6,925 nucleotides of DNA, taken from NCBI GenBank assembly GCA_030689795.1, contig JAUYEO010000119.1, positions 1-6,925 of the forward strand, written 5' to 3'. The position numbers and the translations under genes are program-made. This document shows positions 6,586 to 6,925 of this stretch, piece by piece. Source of the DNA: Desulfobacterales bacterium. GTDB taxonomy: Bacteria > Desulfobacterota > Desulfobacteria > Desulfobacterales > RPRI01. Each line of letters begins with the position of its first letter. Positions within the stretch are counted from its first letter, which is position 1. The notes beneath the pieces were generated by a model, which was not told where the DNA came from, ran no database searches, and was given only the letters and a program-made list of their open reading frames with translations.

Positions 6586-6925
6586 ATGAGCAGAATCAAA
6601 GTCATGGTAAACGGAATGCCGGGAAATATGGCTGCAAATATCGCAAGACATGTTTTCAACGACAGCAGGTTTGAGCTTATTCCATTATCCCTTACAGGCC
6701 CTGAAATTTCGGAAAAAGAGCACAAAGTCGATTCCATTAACATCCGGCTCGTTCATCCCGGAGAAAGAGAAGAGACTTTAAAAGAATTAAAGAAAAAAGA
6801 GGGCCTCTTTATAAGCGTTGACTATACTCATCCTTCTGCTGTAAACACGAACGCTCAGTTCTTATGTGATAATATCCTTCCCTTTGTGATGGGAACAACC
6901 GGCGGGGACAGAAAAAAACTGGAAG
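6586..6925 (+). CDS. dapB: 4-hydroxy-tetrahydrodipicolinate reductase, plant-type, 3' truncated by window
   Basis: An open frame of 113 codons runs off the window end. The N-terminus IKVMVNGMPGNMA (4-16) is a Rossmann-type dinucleotide-binding turn. Further on come VDYTHPSAVNTNAQF (78-92) and LPFVMGTTGGDR (98-109), which closely resemble plant DapB (DYT.P.AVN.NA and PFVMGTTGGDR) more than the E. coli form. DapB reduces the dehydrated dipicolinate intermediate with NAD(P)H on the way to meso-diaminopimelate and lysine, both in the cytoplasm. The usual GCxGKMG of the binding turn reads GMPGNMA here, a mild departure. The C-terminal substrate-binding domain is outside the window. It probably shares a transcript with the fusion gene, so peptidoglycan precursor functions are next to each other. 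Confidence 0.85.
   Translation, partial: MSRIKVMVNGMPGNMAANIARHVFNDSRFELIPLSLTGPEISEKEHKVDSINIRLVHPGEREETLKELKKKEGLFISVDYTHPSAVNTNAQFLCDNILPFVMGTTGGDRKKLE

Noticed and set aside
1..6925. Defence, CRISPR, phage or secondary-metabolite system
   Set aside because: No spaced direct repeats, Cas, toxin-antitoxin, restriction or integrase motifs are visible, and the genes are metabolic and envelope-related.

Overview
The window is about 6.9 kb of moderately AT-rich bacterial DNA. It reads as a housekeeping stretch from a Gram-negative anaerobe, most like the Desulfobacterota (former deltaproteobacteria). That placement is an inference from protein style: a long PlsB, a MurU-like/AmgK-like fusion, an RNase H with an extra N-terminal domain, and a plant-type DapB. 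No marker gene fixes the taxon.

Layout. (1) 1-653, +: the C-terminal part of a NamZ-type exo-beta-N-acetylmuramidase (DUF1343/GH171), cut by the window edge. (2) 684-1370, +: an RNase HI domain carrying all catalytic residues behind an unrecognised N-terminal domain. (3) 1425-1697, -: a 90-residue protein with two membrane segments and a C-terminal coiled coil, convergent with the RNase H gene and separated from it by a possible two-way terminator. (4) 1698-2045: a 348-base geneless stretch holding an 84-base imperfect inverted repeat flanked by a 6-base direct repeat, which looks like a small non-autonomous mobile element. (5) 2046-4658, +: PlsB, glycerol-3-phosphate acyltransferase. (6) 4659-4832: a 174-base gap almost filled by a compound nested palindrome. 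(7) 4833-6530, +: a single protein joining a MurU-like sugar-1-phosphate nucleotidyltransferase to an AmgK-like sugar kinase. (8) 6586-window end, +: the N-terminal part of a plant-type DapB, a lysine/diaminopimelate enzyme.

How the genes may work together. Most of the genes concern the cell envelope. NamZ-type enzymes release MurNAc from non-reducing ends of peptidoglycan fragments. AmgK phosphorylates MurNAc at C1, and MurU converts MurNAc-1-phosphate to UDP-MurNAc. A glycosidase and a fused kinase/uridylyltransferase within 4.2 kb therefore outline a MurNAc salvage route. DapB supplies the pathway to meso-diaminopimelate of the peptidoglycan peptide, and PlsB starts phospholipid synthesis. 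The NamZ and fusion genes are not adjacent and a minus-strand gene lies between them, so the link is proximity and pathway logic rather than one operon. I see no tRNA, rRNA, CRISPR array, phage or defence genes. The least ordinary items are the two intergenic palindromic elements, the fusion gene and the plant-type DapB. None of them amounts to a clearly new system.
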